Origin: Tenacibaculum sp.
GTDB lineage: Bacteria > Bacteroidota > Bacteroidia > Flavobacteriales > Flavobacteriaceae
Direction: 5' to 3'
Length of the DNA stretch: 64,000 nt
Assembly (NCBI GenBank): GCA_020629275.1
Contig: JAHDDQ010000001.1
Coordinates: 1-64,000, forward strand
Part shown: piece after piece, positions 19,225 through 28,765 of the stretch
Layout: the number at the start of each line of letters is the position of its first letter
Numbering within the stretch: the stretch's first letter is position 1
Notes under the pieces: model-generated
Told to the model about the DNA's origin: nothing
Databases searched by the model: none
Seen by the model: only the letters and a program-made list of their open reading frames with translations
Position numbers and translations under genes: made by a program

Positions 19225-22131
19225 TTAATAACCAAACAAATCTTCTAGCGAAAGTTCTGTAACAGGACCTAATTTCTTTAATTCTTCAAAATTAATTTTA
19301 TCTCGGTCTCCAACAAACAAGTAAGTTATGTTTTCGCTCTTAACGTACTCATTAAAGAAAGCAGCTAATTCATCAATAGTCATGTTTTGCAATTTTTTAT
19401 AAACTCTTTTTCTGTAGCCAGGCTCAAACCCTGCTCTTTTTAGGTTTTCATAATTCCAAAAAATGGATGCTTTAGTAACTCTATTTGTAGCAATTCTTTT
19501 AAGTGCTGATTTTTTAGCATCTTCAAATTGTTTCTCTACTTTGGGCATTTCCTCTAATAAATCATTCATTGCTGCAATAGCTTCTGGTAATTTATCTGTT
19601 TGAGTGCCAATGTAGGTAGTTACAATATTAGGATCTCCCTTTTCGGAAGGAATAGCAAATCTGTTGGAAGCAGAATATGCCAATGCCTTAGCTTCACGAA
19701 TATCTTGAAAAACGATAGATGAAAGGCCCGATCCAAAATACTTATTGTGAACATTTGATAATGCAATTAAATCTTCCTTAAAATCGCCAGCATTTACAAC
19801 AGCTAGCATTTCGGTTTGCACCATATCAAAATGAGAAAAATATACTTTGCTTCCTTTTGGCTTCAAATATTCAAAAGCAATCTTTTCGGGTAACTCTTCT
19901 GTTTTTTTAGTGTAAGGAATGTTTTTTTCAATCTTTTTGGCAACAGATGACGCTTCTTCAGGTCCATAATAAAAATACCTTCTTGAAAAGCCAAATACTT
20001 TTCTAACCAAAGCAAGTAACGAATCAGGAGAGTAATTTTTCAAATCTTCTTCAGGAATGACATTCGTAAAAGGAGAATTTTCACCATATAATGCATAGCT
20101 TTTTAATCCTCCAGATAAAATAGTCCCCTTATCAAGTTTAGCATCTTCTCTCGATTTTAGTATATCGCTTACAATCTCATTATATGCTTTATCATCTGGC
20201 TTTGCATCTTTAATCAAATGATCTAAAAGCTCTAAACCTTTATTTAATGATGATTGTAAACCAGAAATGGTAATTGTTGTTCTGTCTTTATTAGTTGAGA
20301 AATTAATGTCTATAGCATTTTTAAAAAGTTCTTTTTTAAACTCTTCAGGAGAGTATTTAGAGGTTCCCAAATAATTAAGGTAAGAAGTTGCTATATATAA
20401 CTCAGGATAAGTATAATTTCCGACCTCAATAATAGTTGATAATGAGAAGGTATTGTTGGTTTCGTTTTTTATGTAATTAAACTCTAATCCACTAGCTAGT
20501 TTCCTTTTATTTATTTCTTGCTCATAATTCACAAATACAGGTTGAATAGGAGTTACAGGAATATTACTAAACTTTTGAGCAAAAAATGATTGTTCATTTC
20601 TTTTAATGTCAATAGGTGTTATTTGAGGCTTTTCAACCTTTTCGCCAGCATTAGATTCACCCGTTCGTTTTTCTACAACGGCATAATTATTCTTGAAATT
20701 TTCTTTTACAAAGGCTACAAACTCTTCTTTGCTAATGTCTTTCATTTTATCATAGGAGTTCCAAACGTCTTTCCATTCAGTCTCAAAAATAAAGGCATTG
20801 ATCATATAACTGGTTCTGCTTTTTCTGTTTTCAATTGCTCTTTCTCTTCTTAGCTGTAAATTCTTTACACAGGCTTCAATCATCCAATCGTCAAAATTTC
20901 CTTGTTTTAAATTTTCAATTTCAGCTAAGAGAAGGTTTTTTACTTCTTCTAAAGTTTGGCCTTGCTTAGGCAATCCATAAAATAAAAATGTAGAGTAGTC
21001 TTTGTTAATCCATACAGAGTTTCCGGCACTTAACAATTTTTGTTTTTGAATTAGGTTCAAGTCAATAAGGCCGGCTGTGCCATTGTTTAATACATAATCC
21101 AATAAATTTAGGTAAATGGCATCTTTGGTTCCGGCTCCTTTGCATCTAAAGCCAAGCATCACGGCTTCTTGCTGTGGGCCATATACAACTGCCGACTCTG
21201 GTTTATTAATAGGATACTCTGGTGTAAATGAAAATTCAGGTACAGCTTTAGTTTTGTAGGATCCAAAATACTGATCTATAAGAGCTATTGTTTTATCAAA
21301 ATCGAGGTCTCCACTCAGCATAATAGCCATATTGTTTGGCACATAATAAGTGTCAAAAAACTCATGTATTTTAACCATGGAAGGATTTTTAAGGTGCTCT
21401 CCAAAACCTATAGTTGGTTGTGTGCCATAAGGATGTTGCTTATACAATAATTCAAACATTTTTGTATATGCCTGTCTAAAATCATTATCTAAACCTCTAT
21501 TGTATTCTTCATAAACAGTTTCAAGTTCAGTGTGAAAAAGACGTAATGTTAACTCTTTAAAACGAGTAGCTTCTAATAACAACCAACGTTGTAATTCATT
21601 ACTGGGTATTTCATTTACATATACCGTTCGCTCATTGCTTGTGTATGCATTTGTTCCACTGGCACCAAGAGAGGTGGTTAATTTATCATATTCATTTGCA
21701 GCAACAAATGAAGCAGCATAGTTTGAAAGACTGTCTATATCTTTATATATTTTTCTTTTTTGTTCAATATCTGTAGCAAGCTTATGTTTTTCATATGAGT
21801 CTGATATTTGTTCTAATACTTTCTCTTCCTTTTCCCAGTTAATGGTTCCTAATTTAGAGTTCCCCTTAAATAGCATATGCTCAAGGTAGTGTGCTAAACC
21901 TGTACAATCTGCAGGATCATTTTTACTACCTGCCTTAACTGCTATGTTCGTTTGTATTCTCGGTTCATCTTTTAGCACAGATAAGTAAACCTTTAAGCCG
22001 TTTCTTAAAGTATAAATTCTTGTTTGAGTAGGATCGTTAGGATCTGATTCATAACTATATGTTTTACTTTGCCCTAAAACAGAAAAGCAGCTCAAAATTG
22101 AAGCTGCTATAATCGTAATAATATTTTTCAT
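19225..22131 (-). CDS. M16 family (pitrilysin-like) zinc metallopeptidase
   Basis: HxxEH in GLAHYLEHMLFKGNSKLG; two M16-like halves; signal peptide. Confidence 0.95.
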   Translation of the reverse strand: MKNIITIIAASILSCFSVLGQSKTYSYESDPNDPTQTRIYTLRNGLKVYLSVLKDEPRIQTNIAVKAGSKNDPADCTGLAHYLEHMLFKGNSKLGTINWEKEEKVLEQISDSYEKHKLATDIEQKRKIYKDIDSLSNYAASFVAANEYDKLTTSLGASGTNAYTSNERTVYVNEIPSNELQRWLLLEATRFKELTLRLFHTELETVYEEYNRGLDNDFRQAYTKMFELLYKQHPYGTQPTIGFGEHLKNPSMVKIHEFFDTYYVPNNMAIMLSGDLDFDKTIALIDQYFGSYKTKAVPEFSFTPEYPINKPESAVVYGPQQEAVMLGFRCKGAGTKDAIYLNLLDYVLNNGTAGLIDLNLIQKQKLLSAGNSVWINKDYSTFLFYGLPKQGQTLEEVKNLLLAEIENLKQGNFDDWMIEACVKNLQLRRERAIENRKSRTSYMINAFIFETEWKDVWNSYDKMKDISKEEFVAFVKENFKNNYAVVEKRTGESNAGEKVEKPQITPIDIKRNEQSFFAQKFSNIPVTPIQPVFVNYEQEINKRKLASGLEFNYIKNETNNTFSLSTIIEVGNYTYPELYIATSYLNYLGTSKYSPEEFKKELFKNAIDINFSTNKDRTTITISGLQSSLNKGLELLDHLIKDAKPDDKAYNEIVSDILKSREDAKLDKGTILSGGLKSYALYGENSPFTNVIPEEDLKNYSPDSLLALVRKVFGFSRRYFYYGPEEASSVAKKIEKNIPYTKKTEELPEKIAFEYLKPKGSKVYFSHFDMVQTEMLAVVNAGDFKEDLIALSNVHNKYFGSGLSSIVFQDIREAKALAYSASNRFAIPSEKGDPNIVTTYIGTQTDKLPEAIAAMNDLLEEMPKVEKQFEDAKKSALKRIATNRVTKASIFWNYENLKRAGFEPGYRKRVYKKLQNMTIDELAAFFNEYVKSENITYLFVGDRDKINFEELKKLGPVTELSLEDLFGY

Positions 22132-22137
22132 TATTGT

Positions 22138-23469
22138 TTATTTGTCGTTTTTTATCGTTTTATTACCATTACCAAATGTAAAGTTAATACCCGTTCTTGC
22201 ACTAAAATATTTACCGTGTTGGGGCGTAACTAAACTAAATACATTATCTGTAACAGCATAAACCTGAAACGGTCCGCCATTAAATCTTAAACCTAAACCT
22301 AGATTTGTAAATGATCCATTATAAATATTATAAGTCATAGTAGCCGTAAACCATTTACCTATAGAAGAGCCATAGTAAAATGAATATGCCGGAATACTAG
22401 TTCCATCAATAGTATTTAAAACTAGATGTAGACCAGCATTTTGCCCTTTAATGATTCGAAAATTTGCTGCTAAATGAAACTGAGCAGGTAAAGTTGTTTT
22501 ATAGGCGTTAGAATTAGAATCCAAAACCAGTAAAGCTTCAGCACTATCTACCAATTGCTCTAGCGCTTCAGTTAAAGCAGAGTCACCGTCAAACAAAACA
22601 TTAATAGGTAACCCATTATATGTATATGATGTGTTAGGATTAGCAGAAACTCTGTTCTTCACATCATTCTTCCAACTAATAGCACCTAAATTAAGTGCAC
22701 TTGCATTTATAGATAAACGTTCTGTAATATTAAAATTAGCACCTAAATCAAAAGCAACTCCAGTGTTTTTTCTACCAAAAAAGTAAGTCGTTCCTTCAGG
22801 ATTAGAAATTCCTGATGTTAATAATTCAATATCAGAAGATAATGTTAAAGCATATGCGCTATCAGCATCTGTACTTAAGCTAATATTGGATTTTGATGTG
22901 GTAATATTTTCAAGTCCGTACATATACTTCATTCTTCCTCCAATAGTTAGCTTGTCACCCAAAACTCTTGAGTAACCTAATGCATACTCTCTGTAATGAA
23001 TCGCATTTGCTTTAAATGAAAAATTCAAATCCTCTTCCACATTAGCACCATTTCCTTCCCAGATAAATTTAAATAGTCCGTCAGGGTAGGTTAAAGTAGC
23101 CTGAGCTCTTTCCGAAACACTAATGTTAAGATAGTTATTACCTAATTTGAAACCACCTGCTATAATTTCTGACCTTGTATTAAGAGTGAAGTTATTTTCA
23201 TCTTTTAATCCATCAATCATTGATCCTATTGTTAATGAATCTCCTGAAGGATCAAAAACATCAGACCAGGCAAAGCCACTATTAGAAAATGACGCACCTA
23301 TTGATGATGAAAAAGGTAGACCAATTTGTATTTTACTTTCAGGGATAAACGAAGGATTTAAGGCGAAACGCTGCTGTAGATACGGCATGTTATAGAGTGT
23401 GAAATCTTGTGCAACTAAATACTGCGTAAAACTTGCTACAAGTGATAATATTAATATACCTTTTTTCAT
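22138..23469 (-). CDS. DUF5723 family predicted outer-membrane beta-barrel protein
   Basis: Signal peptide then QDFTLYNMPYLQQRFALNPSFIPESKIQIGLPFSSSIGASFSNSGF. Confidence 0.8.
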   Translation of the reverse strand: MKKGILILSLVASFTQYLVAQDFTLYNMPYLQQRFALNPSFIPESKIQIGLPFSSSIGASFSNSGFAWSDVFDPSGDSLTIGSMIDGLKDENNFTLNTRSEIIAGGFKLGNNYLNISVSERAQATLTYPDGLFKFIWEGNGANVEEDLNFSFKANAIHYREYALGYSRVLGDKLTIGGRMKYMYGLENITTSKSNISLSTDADSAYALTLSSDIELLTSGISNPEGTTYFFGRKNTGVAFDLGANFNITERLSINASALNLGAISWKNDVKNRVSANPNTSYTYNGLPINVLFDGDSALTEALEQLVDSAEALLVLDSNSNAYKTTLPAQFHLAANFRIIKGQNAGLHLVLNTIDGTSIPAYSFYYGSSIGKWFTATMTYNIYNGSFTNLGLGLRFNGGPFQVYAVTDNVFSLVTPQHGKYFSARTGINFTFGNGNKTIKNDK

Positions 23470-23477
23470 TTTACAAA

Positions 23478-25133
23478 TTATTTAGTAGTGATTTTAGACT
23501 TAATACCAAGTTTAACATCGAGTGTGTAAAAGTCATATATTTTAACGTTTGTAGAAGCGTTATTAGCAGTGGTAGCTGAAGCAGCAATAATTAAATTTTG
23601 AAGATTATCTAAATTATTTATTCTAGATTCATCAAAAACAAGATCTTCATTTAAAAAGCCTGGCGAAACAACTTCACCATTTGTTGCATTTACTTGAGCA
23701 GAAGGTATTATCGTATTTGTAGCTAGCAAACTATCGGTAACAATACCAAAATCATTTACAGTATAAATTTGAATACGTGTATCAACAGGATATTCATTTT
23801 TAATAATTGTTTTTAACGTCATTTTAACTACGTCAAACTCTAGGTCAATGCCTTCTTCGCTTTCTTCCCCTTGTAAGTTAACCGGTATAGTATCTAAAAG
23901 TGTAAAGACATTTGCCGTTCCAAAAAGAGGAATTTTCACCTCTGCCGTTGCTCTTACTCTACTTGTATCAAGTATAAAGCAATTTTGACCAGCTCCAGTA
24001 GAAGTACCAACATCAACACCATAAACTAATTGGCCAGGTTGATCATTTATTAAATCAACTACACCTTGATTATCTAGGGTAAAAGAGTCCGTTTTAACTT
24101 GTCCTATTTCATTAAAATTAGGAAATTGAATAGGTAGGGGGGAAGGAATGTCGTTATTGCTTGACAAATCATAGGAAGTTCCACTATTTGTATTATCACC
24201 TCTAAGTGTATTGAATGAGGATACAAAAGGAATACCAAAAGAATTTTGAAAAGTAAATTTAACACTCGGATTTACAACGCTAAACGTTCCAGTTCCCTGT
24301 GCAGCTTCAAAAATCGTAATTTTTAAAGAATCTACTGGTGTTGAAAAACTAGAAGCATCAATGTAACCATATAAAGCTCTAAACTTTAAAGCATTTAAGT
24401 CTCCATTTATAGTTACCTCGTCAGTCGGTAATATCTCATTTCCTTGTCCTATAATGGTTACTTCATAAGTTATGCTATAATTATTAAAGGTTGTTCCACC
24501 ATCTGATAAGTCGGCTGTATATCCTTGCAAACTTAAATTTTCAGAAACTTGCACAGGAGTAGAGGCGGTATAATTTAAAAATATAGTTTTAGAAAATGCT
24601 TCTCCATTAGTATTTTTAAACCTTGGAAGAGAAATTTTTAAACGAACATCATGCTTATATGTAGAAGATACATTAAGGTTTAATAATCCATTTTTAAGAC
24701 GTATTGAATCAATTCTGTTATTTTGCCCAGCTGAGAAATTCTGTGAAGTTGCATTTGGAGGATAAACAATAGAATCGTTAGCTGGTAAATTATTTACAAA
24801 CTGACCAGAAACTAAAGTATTGGAAAATGTTTGATTGTTAATAACAAATTCATTTTCAGCAGTAGCAGATACTAACTCATTACTATAAACTAGAGTTACC
24901 AGATTGTTGTTATCAGTTTGAACAACTTGTTGGGCTTCTTCAGACGCTTTTTTTAATAAATCATTTATGGAGTAAGATGCATACACAAGAGGAACAGCAA
25001 ACTCAGGACTCCAAGTTGTGTTTTCTATGGCACTTTCAATTTTATCAGGATTAAAATAATCTTTTGTACAACCAATCATTATCATTAATGCTAATGAGCA
25101 TGATATAGCTACTAAACGTGATGCATTTTTCAT
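23478..25133 (-). CDS. Large hypothetical lipoprotein, partner of the DUF5723 barrel
   Basis: MKNASRLVAISCSLALMIMIGCTKDYFNPDK (lipobox MIGC) followed by beta-rich repetitive sequence. Confidence 0.75.
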   Translation of the reverse strand: MKNASRLVAISCSLALMIMIGCTKDYFNPDKIESAIENTTWSPEFAVPLVYASYSINDLLKKASEEAQQVVQTDNNNLVTLVYSNELVSATAENEFVINNQTFSNTLVSGQFVNNLPANDSIVYPPNATSQNFSAGQNNRIDSIRLKNGLLNLNVSSTYKHDVRLKISLPRFKNTNGEAFSKTIFLNYTASTPVQVSENLSLQGYTADLSDGGTTFNNYSITYEVTIIGQGNEILPTDEVTINGDLNALKFRALYGYIDASSFSTPVDSLKITIFEAAQGTGTFSVVNPSVKFTFQNSFGIPFVSSFNTLRGDNTNSGTSYDLSSNNDIPSPLPIQFPNFNEIGQVKTDSFTLDNQGVVDLINDQPGQLVYGVDVGTSTGAGQNCFILDTSRVRATAEVKIPLFGTANVFTLLDTIPVNLQGEESEEGIDLEFDVVKMTLKTIIKNEYPVDTRIQIYTVNDFGIVTDSLLATNTIIPSAQVNATNGEVVSPGFLNEDLVFDESRINNLDNLQNLIIAASATTANNASTNVKIYDFYTLDVKLGIKSKITTK

Positions 25134-25152
25134 AAGTACATTTTTCTAAATG

Positions 25153-25160
25153 CAAATTTA
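25153..25160 (-). promoter_or_regulatory. -7 box TAAATTTG for the 25133 lipoprotein gene, duplicated at 25315-25322
   Basis: TAnnTTTG on the minus strand about 20 nt upstream of the ATG. Confidence 0.55.
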
Positions 25161-25166
25161 GTTTTT

Positions 25167-25295
25167 TTAGTAAGAAGGAAGGTATAGAGCATGTGTTTGT
25201 TTTTTATCAGGATTAAAATAATCTTTTGTACAACCAATCATTATCATTAATGCTAATGAGCATGATATAGCTACTAAACGTGATGCATTTTTCAT
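25167..25295 (-). pseudogene. Duplicated lipoprotein leader ORF, 42 aa
   Basis: MKNASRLVAISCSLALMIMIGCTKDYFNPDKKQTHALYLPSY*; identical leader from tandem duplication, ending in the duplicated upstream region. Confidence 0.8.
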
Positions 25296-25494
25296 AAGTA
25301 CATTTTTCTAAATGCAAATTTAGTTTTTTTAGTAAGAAGGAAGGTATAGAGCATGTGTTTGTTTTTAACAAACAGAATTAAACAAATAATCTCAACAATT
25401 CTATTTAACATAATATATATTATATAACAATGATAATACATTTAAAAACCCACACTAAAAGATTAAATATTTTGATGTGGGTAGAATTTAGGAG

Positions 25495-26124
25495 TTACTT
25501 GTTGTTTACAACAACAATAAGTGCGTGGATGATTCCAGGTAAAATAAAAAGAAGTGTTAATAAAATATTTAATAAAGTCAAACCTAGCTTGCCGGATGCT
25601 AATGCAACGGCTAACGGAGGCAACAGTATAGCTATTATAATTAATAAAAGGACATCAATGCCAGTTGATTTTTCAGAAGAATTGTGATCTGTAATGCCAT
25701 TTGAATTAATTTGAGCAGATTCTATTTTTTCAATTTTATTAGCAATTTTTTTAAGCTGTTTGGGAGTTAAAAAAGATTTAATAGTTTCCTCACTAATATT
25801 TTTTGTAGAAACTATATCACTGTTGTTACCTGTTATTAATACAAATTTAGAGTTATTAGACGCTGATAAATTATGAATTGTGTTTAAGGATTTATCTAAT
25901 TCTTCTACAACTGAAGTTTGAACTATTTCAGATTTTTCAATAGTACTTTTGGCGACAACATTACTTTTAGGTTTATTTTGTTTTAGAACAAATTGACTGT
26001 GAAACCCTTTGTTAAATTTTCTTTTCTGAATTAATGAATTAGAAACTACATCTGAACTTGATGAACAAGAGTAAATAAATAAAGCAAAGAATACGTAAAT
26101 ACTGATTTTTAAAAAATTCTTCAT
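25495..26124 (-). CDS. YqaE/Pmp3 family membrane protein with N-terminal lipoprotein-type extension
   Basis: C-terminus LLIIIAILLPPLAVALASGKLGLTLLNILLTLLFILPGIIHALIVV is Pmp3/UPF0057; N-terminus has lipobox YSCSSSS and motif QKRKFNKGFH. Confidence 0.85.
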   Translation of the reverse strand: MKNFLKISIYVFFALFIYSCSSSSDVVSNSLIQKRKFNKGFHSQFVLKQNKPKSNVVAKSTIEKSEIVQTSVVEELDKSLNTIHNLSASNNSKFVLITGNNSDIVSTKNISEETIKSFLTPKQLKKIANKIEKIESAQINSNGITDHNSSEKSTGIDVLLLIIIAILLPPLAVALASGKLGLTLLNILLTLLFILPGIIHALIVVVNNK

Positions 26125-26382
26125 GTTGATTTTTATTTAAAATTAATTTTAATCAAAAATAAAAGAAATGAAGGTGAAAATTAACATTTTATTCAACTAT
26201 TATTAACTTAATTAAGAAGATTAATAAACCCCGACAGCAATGATTAGCTTATTTTATTCGAATAAATAAATGGTAGTTTTTTACATGAAGCGACCTTGGA
26301 AGCTTATTGTAAAATTTACTACTATCTTATGAAAAAAATAACTAAAAATGTATGGAGGGATTGGTTTCAAATAACTGAGGAA

Positions 26383-27339
26383 TTAATCTATCTCTTTCTC
26401 AATATTGTAATTATTTCGCTCAGGTGAACTTCTTGATATTAATTCACCTATAAAACCAGTTAAGAAAAACTGAGTGCCCATAAGCATTAGCACTAAAGCG
26501 ATATGAAATTCAGTTCGGTCTGAGATAAGTCTTGCAGTTCTGTTTAAGAATAGTTTGTCAATTCCCATCCAAACCACCAGAAAGAAACTAGCAAAAAATA
26601 CTAACAAGCCAAGTACTCCGAAAAAATGCATCGGTCTTTTTCCAAAACGTGAAATAAATGAAATAGACAACAAATCTAAAGGTCCGTTAATGAAACGTTC
26701 AAGACCGAATTTAGTAACTCCATATTTTCGGGCACGATGCTCAACTACCTTCTCCCCTATTTTATCAAAACCCGCTCGTTTGGCCATAACTGGTATGTAT
26801 CTGTGCATTTCACCATATACCTCAATGCTTTTAATCACATTTTTACGATACGCTTTTAAACCACAGTTAAAGTCATGTAATTTAATACCAGACATCATAC
26901 GCGTGGCCCAATTATAAAATTTAGTAGGTATGGTTTTAGAAATAGGATCATACCTCTTTTTCTTCCAACCAGATACTAAATCAAACCCCTCTTTTGTAAT
27001 CATATTATACAACTCTGGTATTTCATCTGGGCTGTCTTGTAAATCGGCATCCATAGTAATAACAACATTACCTTTAGCCTTTGCAAAACCCACATTTAAA
27101 CCAGCAGACTTACCATAGTTACGACTAAACTTAATCCCTACAATTTCGCGGTTGTTAACTTTTAATTGTTCAATAACTCGCCAAGAATTATCTTTACTTC
27201 CATCGTCAACAAAAATAACTTCAAAGGTGTACTTGTTTACCAGAGTGCGCTTAATCCAATTAAAGAGCTCGGTTAAAGACTCATCTTCGTTAAAAAGTGG
27301 AATTACTAGGCTAATATCTAATGTTTCAGAAGTTTTCAT
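26383..27339 (-). CDS. Family 2 glycosyltransferase (DPM1/GtrB-like) with C-terminal TMs
   Basis: SLVIPLFNEDESLTELFNWI, VIFVDDGSKDNSW, VITMDADLQDSPDEIPELY. Confidence 0.93.
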   Translation of the reverse strand: MKTSETLDISLVIPLFNEDESLTELFNWIKRTLVNKYTFEVIFVDDGSKDNSWRVIEQLKVNNREIVGIKFSRNYGKSAGLNVGFAKAKGNVVITMDADLQDSPDEIPELYNMITKEGFDLVSGWKKKRYDPISKTIPTKFYNWATRMMSGIKLHDFNCGLKAYRKNVIKSIEVYGEMHRYIPVMAKRAGFDKIGEKVVEHRARKYGVTKFGLERFINGPLDLLSISFISRFGKRPMHFFGVLGLLVFFASFFLVVWMGIDKLFLNRTARLISDRTEFHIALVLMLMGTQFFLTGFIGELISRSSPERNNYNIEKEID

Positions 27340-27346
27340 TTTTTTA

Positions 27347-27892
27347 TTATGATATAGCTATTGGTGTTTCTTCTTGTAATTCAATATTCTTATCTCTTAG
27401 GATTAAAGAATAAATTAATGATATAAGAATTCCTCCAAGTAGTTTATTTAAAACTTCTCCCCAAATAAGTGTGCCTGAAGTCATTGCTTTAATTTCAGCT
27501 TCTAAACTTGATAATAAGGCTTTTTGGCTAGGCATTAAAACCTTCGCTTGTTTTAAACCTTCTAAAGCTTCAATAATGTGCATTTGAGTAAATTTACCAT
27601 CAACAAAGATTGAATATAAGTATGTACTAGCGCCAAATAGTGATGTATATACTAAAACAATGTACATAAATGTTGTAAACAATACTTTAAATGTTTTTTT
27701 ACTTCCAAAAAACTGAACAGCTATTTGCTTCCCAAAAAAGTAAAGCAATATAAACTGAATTATAGTTGATAACCACTTAATATTACTAAATGGATTTTGA
27801 CCTAACACTAAGTAATAGATAACGAATAAGCCAAATAGAACTAAGCCTATAATTGTTCCTTTATTTAAAAGTTGCTTATTGTATTCGCTCAA
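27347..27892 (-). CDS. DUF4199 domain-containing membrane protein
   Basis: Multiple TMs and overall layout typical of DUF4199, next to a GT2 gene. Confidence 0.7.
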   Translation of the reverse strand: MSEYNKQLLNKGTIIGLVLFGLFVIYYLVLGQNPFSNIKWLSTIIQFILLYFFGKQIAVQFFGSKKTFKVLFTTFMYIVLVYTSLFGASTYLYSIFVDGKFTQMHIIEALEGLKQAKVLMPSQKALLSSLEAEIKAMTSGTLIWGEVLNKLLGGILISLIYSLILRDKNIELQEETPIAIS

Positions 27893-27984
27893 AACTGCAA
27901 TGATTTATATTAAAGTAATGCTCAAAAATATAAAAAGAATGAATGCCGTTTGATATTTGTTAATATAATAATTTCTAAAGTAGT

Positions 27985-27992
27985 ACTTTTGC
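27985..27992 (+). promoter_or_regulatory. -7 box TACTTTTG upstream of tpiA
   Basis: TAnnTTTG match 17 nt before the start codon. Confidence 0.6.
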
Positions 27993-28009
27993 TTTCAATT
28001 TGTTAAAAT

Positions 28010-28762
28010 ATGAATCAAAAAATACTTGCAGGAAATTGGAAGATGAATCATGATTTTGAAGAGTCTGTTAGATTAACACAGGCTATATGTGATTTAACAA
28101 CTAAGAAAGAGAAAACAAATATTATTTTATTTCCACCTTCAATATTTATTCCTCAAGTTTTTGCAGCTGCAATTGGATTAAATCCAAATATCAGCATTGG
28201 CTGTCAAAATGTACACTTTGAAACCAACGGTGCATATACTGGTGAGGTTTCTACGAGTATGATACAAACATTTTGTAAATATGTAATTGTAGGCCATTCG
28301 GAACGAAGACAATATTTTAAAGAAAAGAGCTCAATTCTCCTAAAAAAACTAAAGTCGGTACTTTCAGCGAAAATGACACCCATATTATGCATTGGCGAAT
28401 CTTTAAAGCAAAGAGAATCAGGTGAGACATTTGAAGTTCTCAATAATCAGATTAAAGAAACATTATTTGAGCTAAATAACATAGAAGCAAAAAAATGTAT
28501 AGTAGCGTACGAACCCATATGGGCAATAGGTACTGGACTAAGTGCTACTGCCTCGCAAGTTGAAGAGGTGCATAATTTTCTTCACAATTTAATCACAGAA
28601 AAAATAGGTGAAAGTATTCCACTTTTATATGGAGGGAGCTGTAAACCTGAAAATTGTAAAGAGCTACTATCGATTAATTATGTGGATGGAGCATTAGTTG
28701 GGGGAGCTTCATTAAAAGCAGATAGCTTTGTGAAAATGATTGAAATAGCTGAAAACATCTAA
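28010..28762 (+). CDS. tpiA: Triose-phosphate isomerase
   Basis: AGNWKMNHDF, VIVGHSERRQYF, CIVAYEPIWAIGTG, LYGGSCKPEN. Confidence 0.97.
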   Translation: MNQKILAGNWKMNHDFEESVRLTQAICDLTTKKEKTNIILFPPSIFIPQVFAAAIGLNPNISIGCQNVHFETNGAYTGEVSTSMIQTFCKYVIVGHSERRQYFKEKSSILLKKLKSVLSAKMTPILCIGESLKQRESGETFEVLNNQIKETLFELNNIEAKKCIVAYEPIWAIGTGLSATASQVEEVHNFLHNLITEKIGESIPLLYGGSCKPENCKELLSINYVDGALVGGASLKADSFVKMIEIAENI

Positions 28763-28765
28763 TTT

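Larger units (their letters stand above)
25040..25366. repeat. Exact tandem duplication, period 162 bp (copy 1 25040-25201, copy 2 25202-25363 plus 3 nt)
   Basis: Both copies read identically from ttttatcaggattaaaataatcttttgtacaacc through ggtatagagcatgtgtttgt. Confidence 0.95.

Noticed and set aside
25430-25687. Plus-strand 85-aa ORF near the duplication
   Set aside because: Mostly antisense to the Pmp3-domain CDS; no recognisable product.
26329-26427. Plus-strand 32-aa ORF MKKITKNVWRDWFQITEELIYLFLNIVIISLR
   Set aside because: Overlaps the 3' end of the GT2 gene antisense; too short and unsupported.
26555-27352. Plus-strand ORFs opposite the GT2 glycosyltransferase
   Set aside because: Antisense to a confident CDS.
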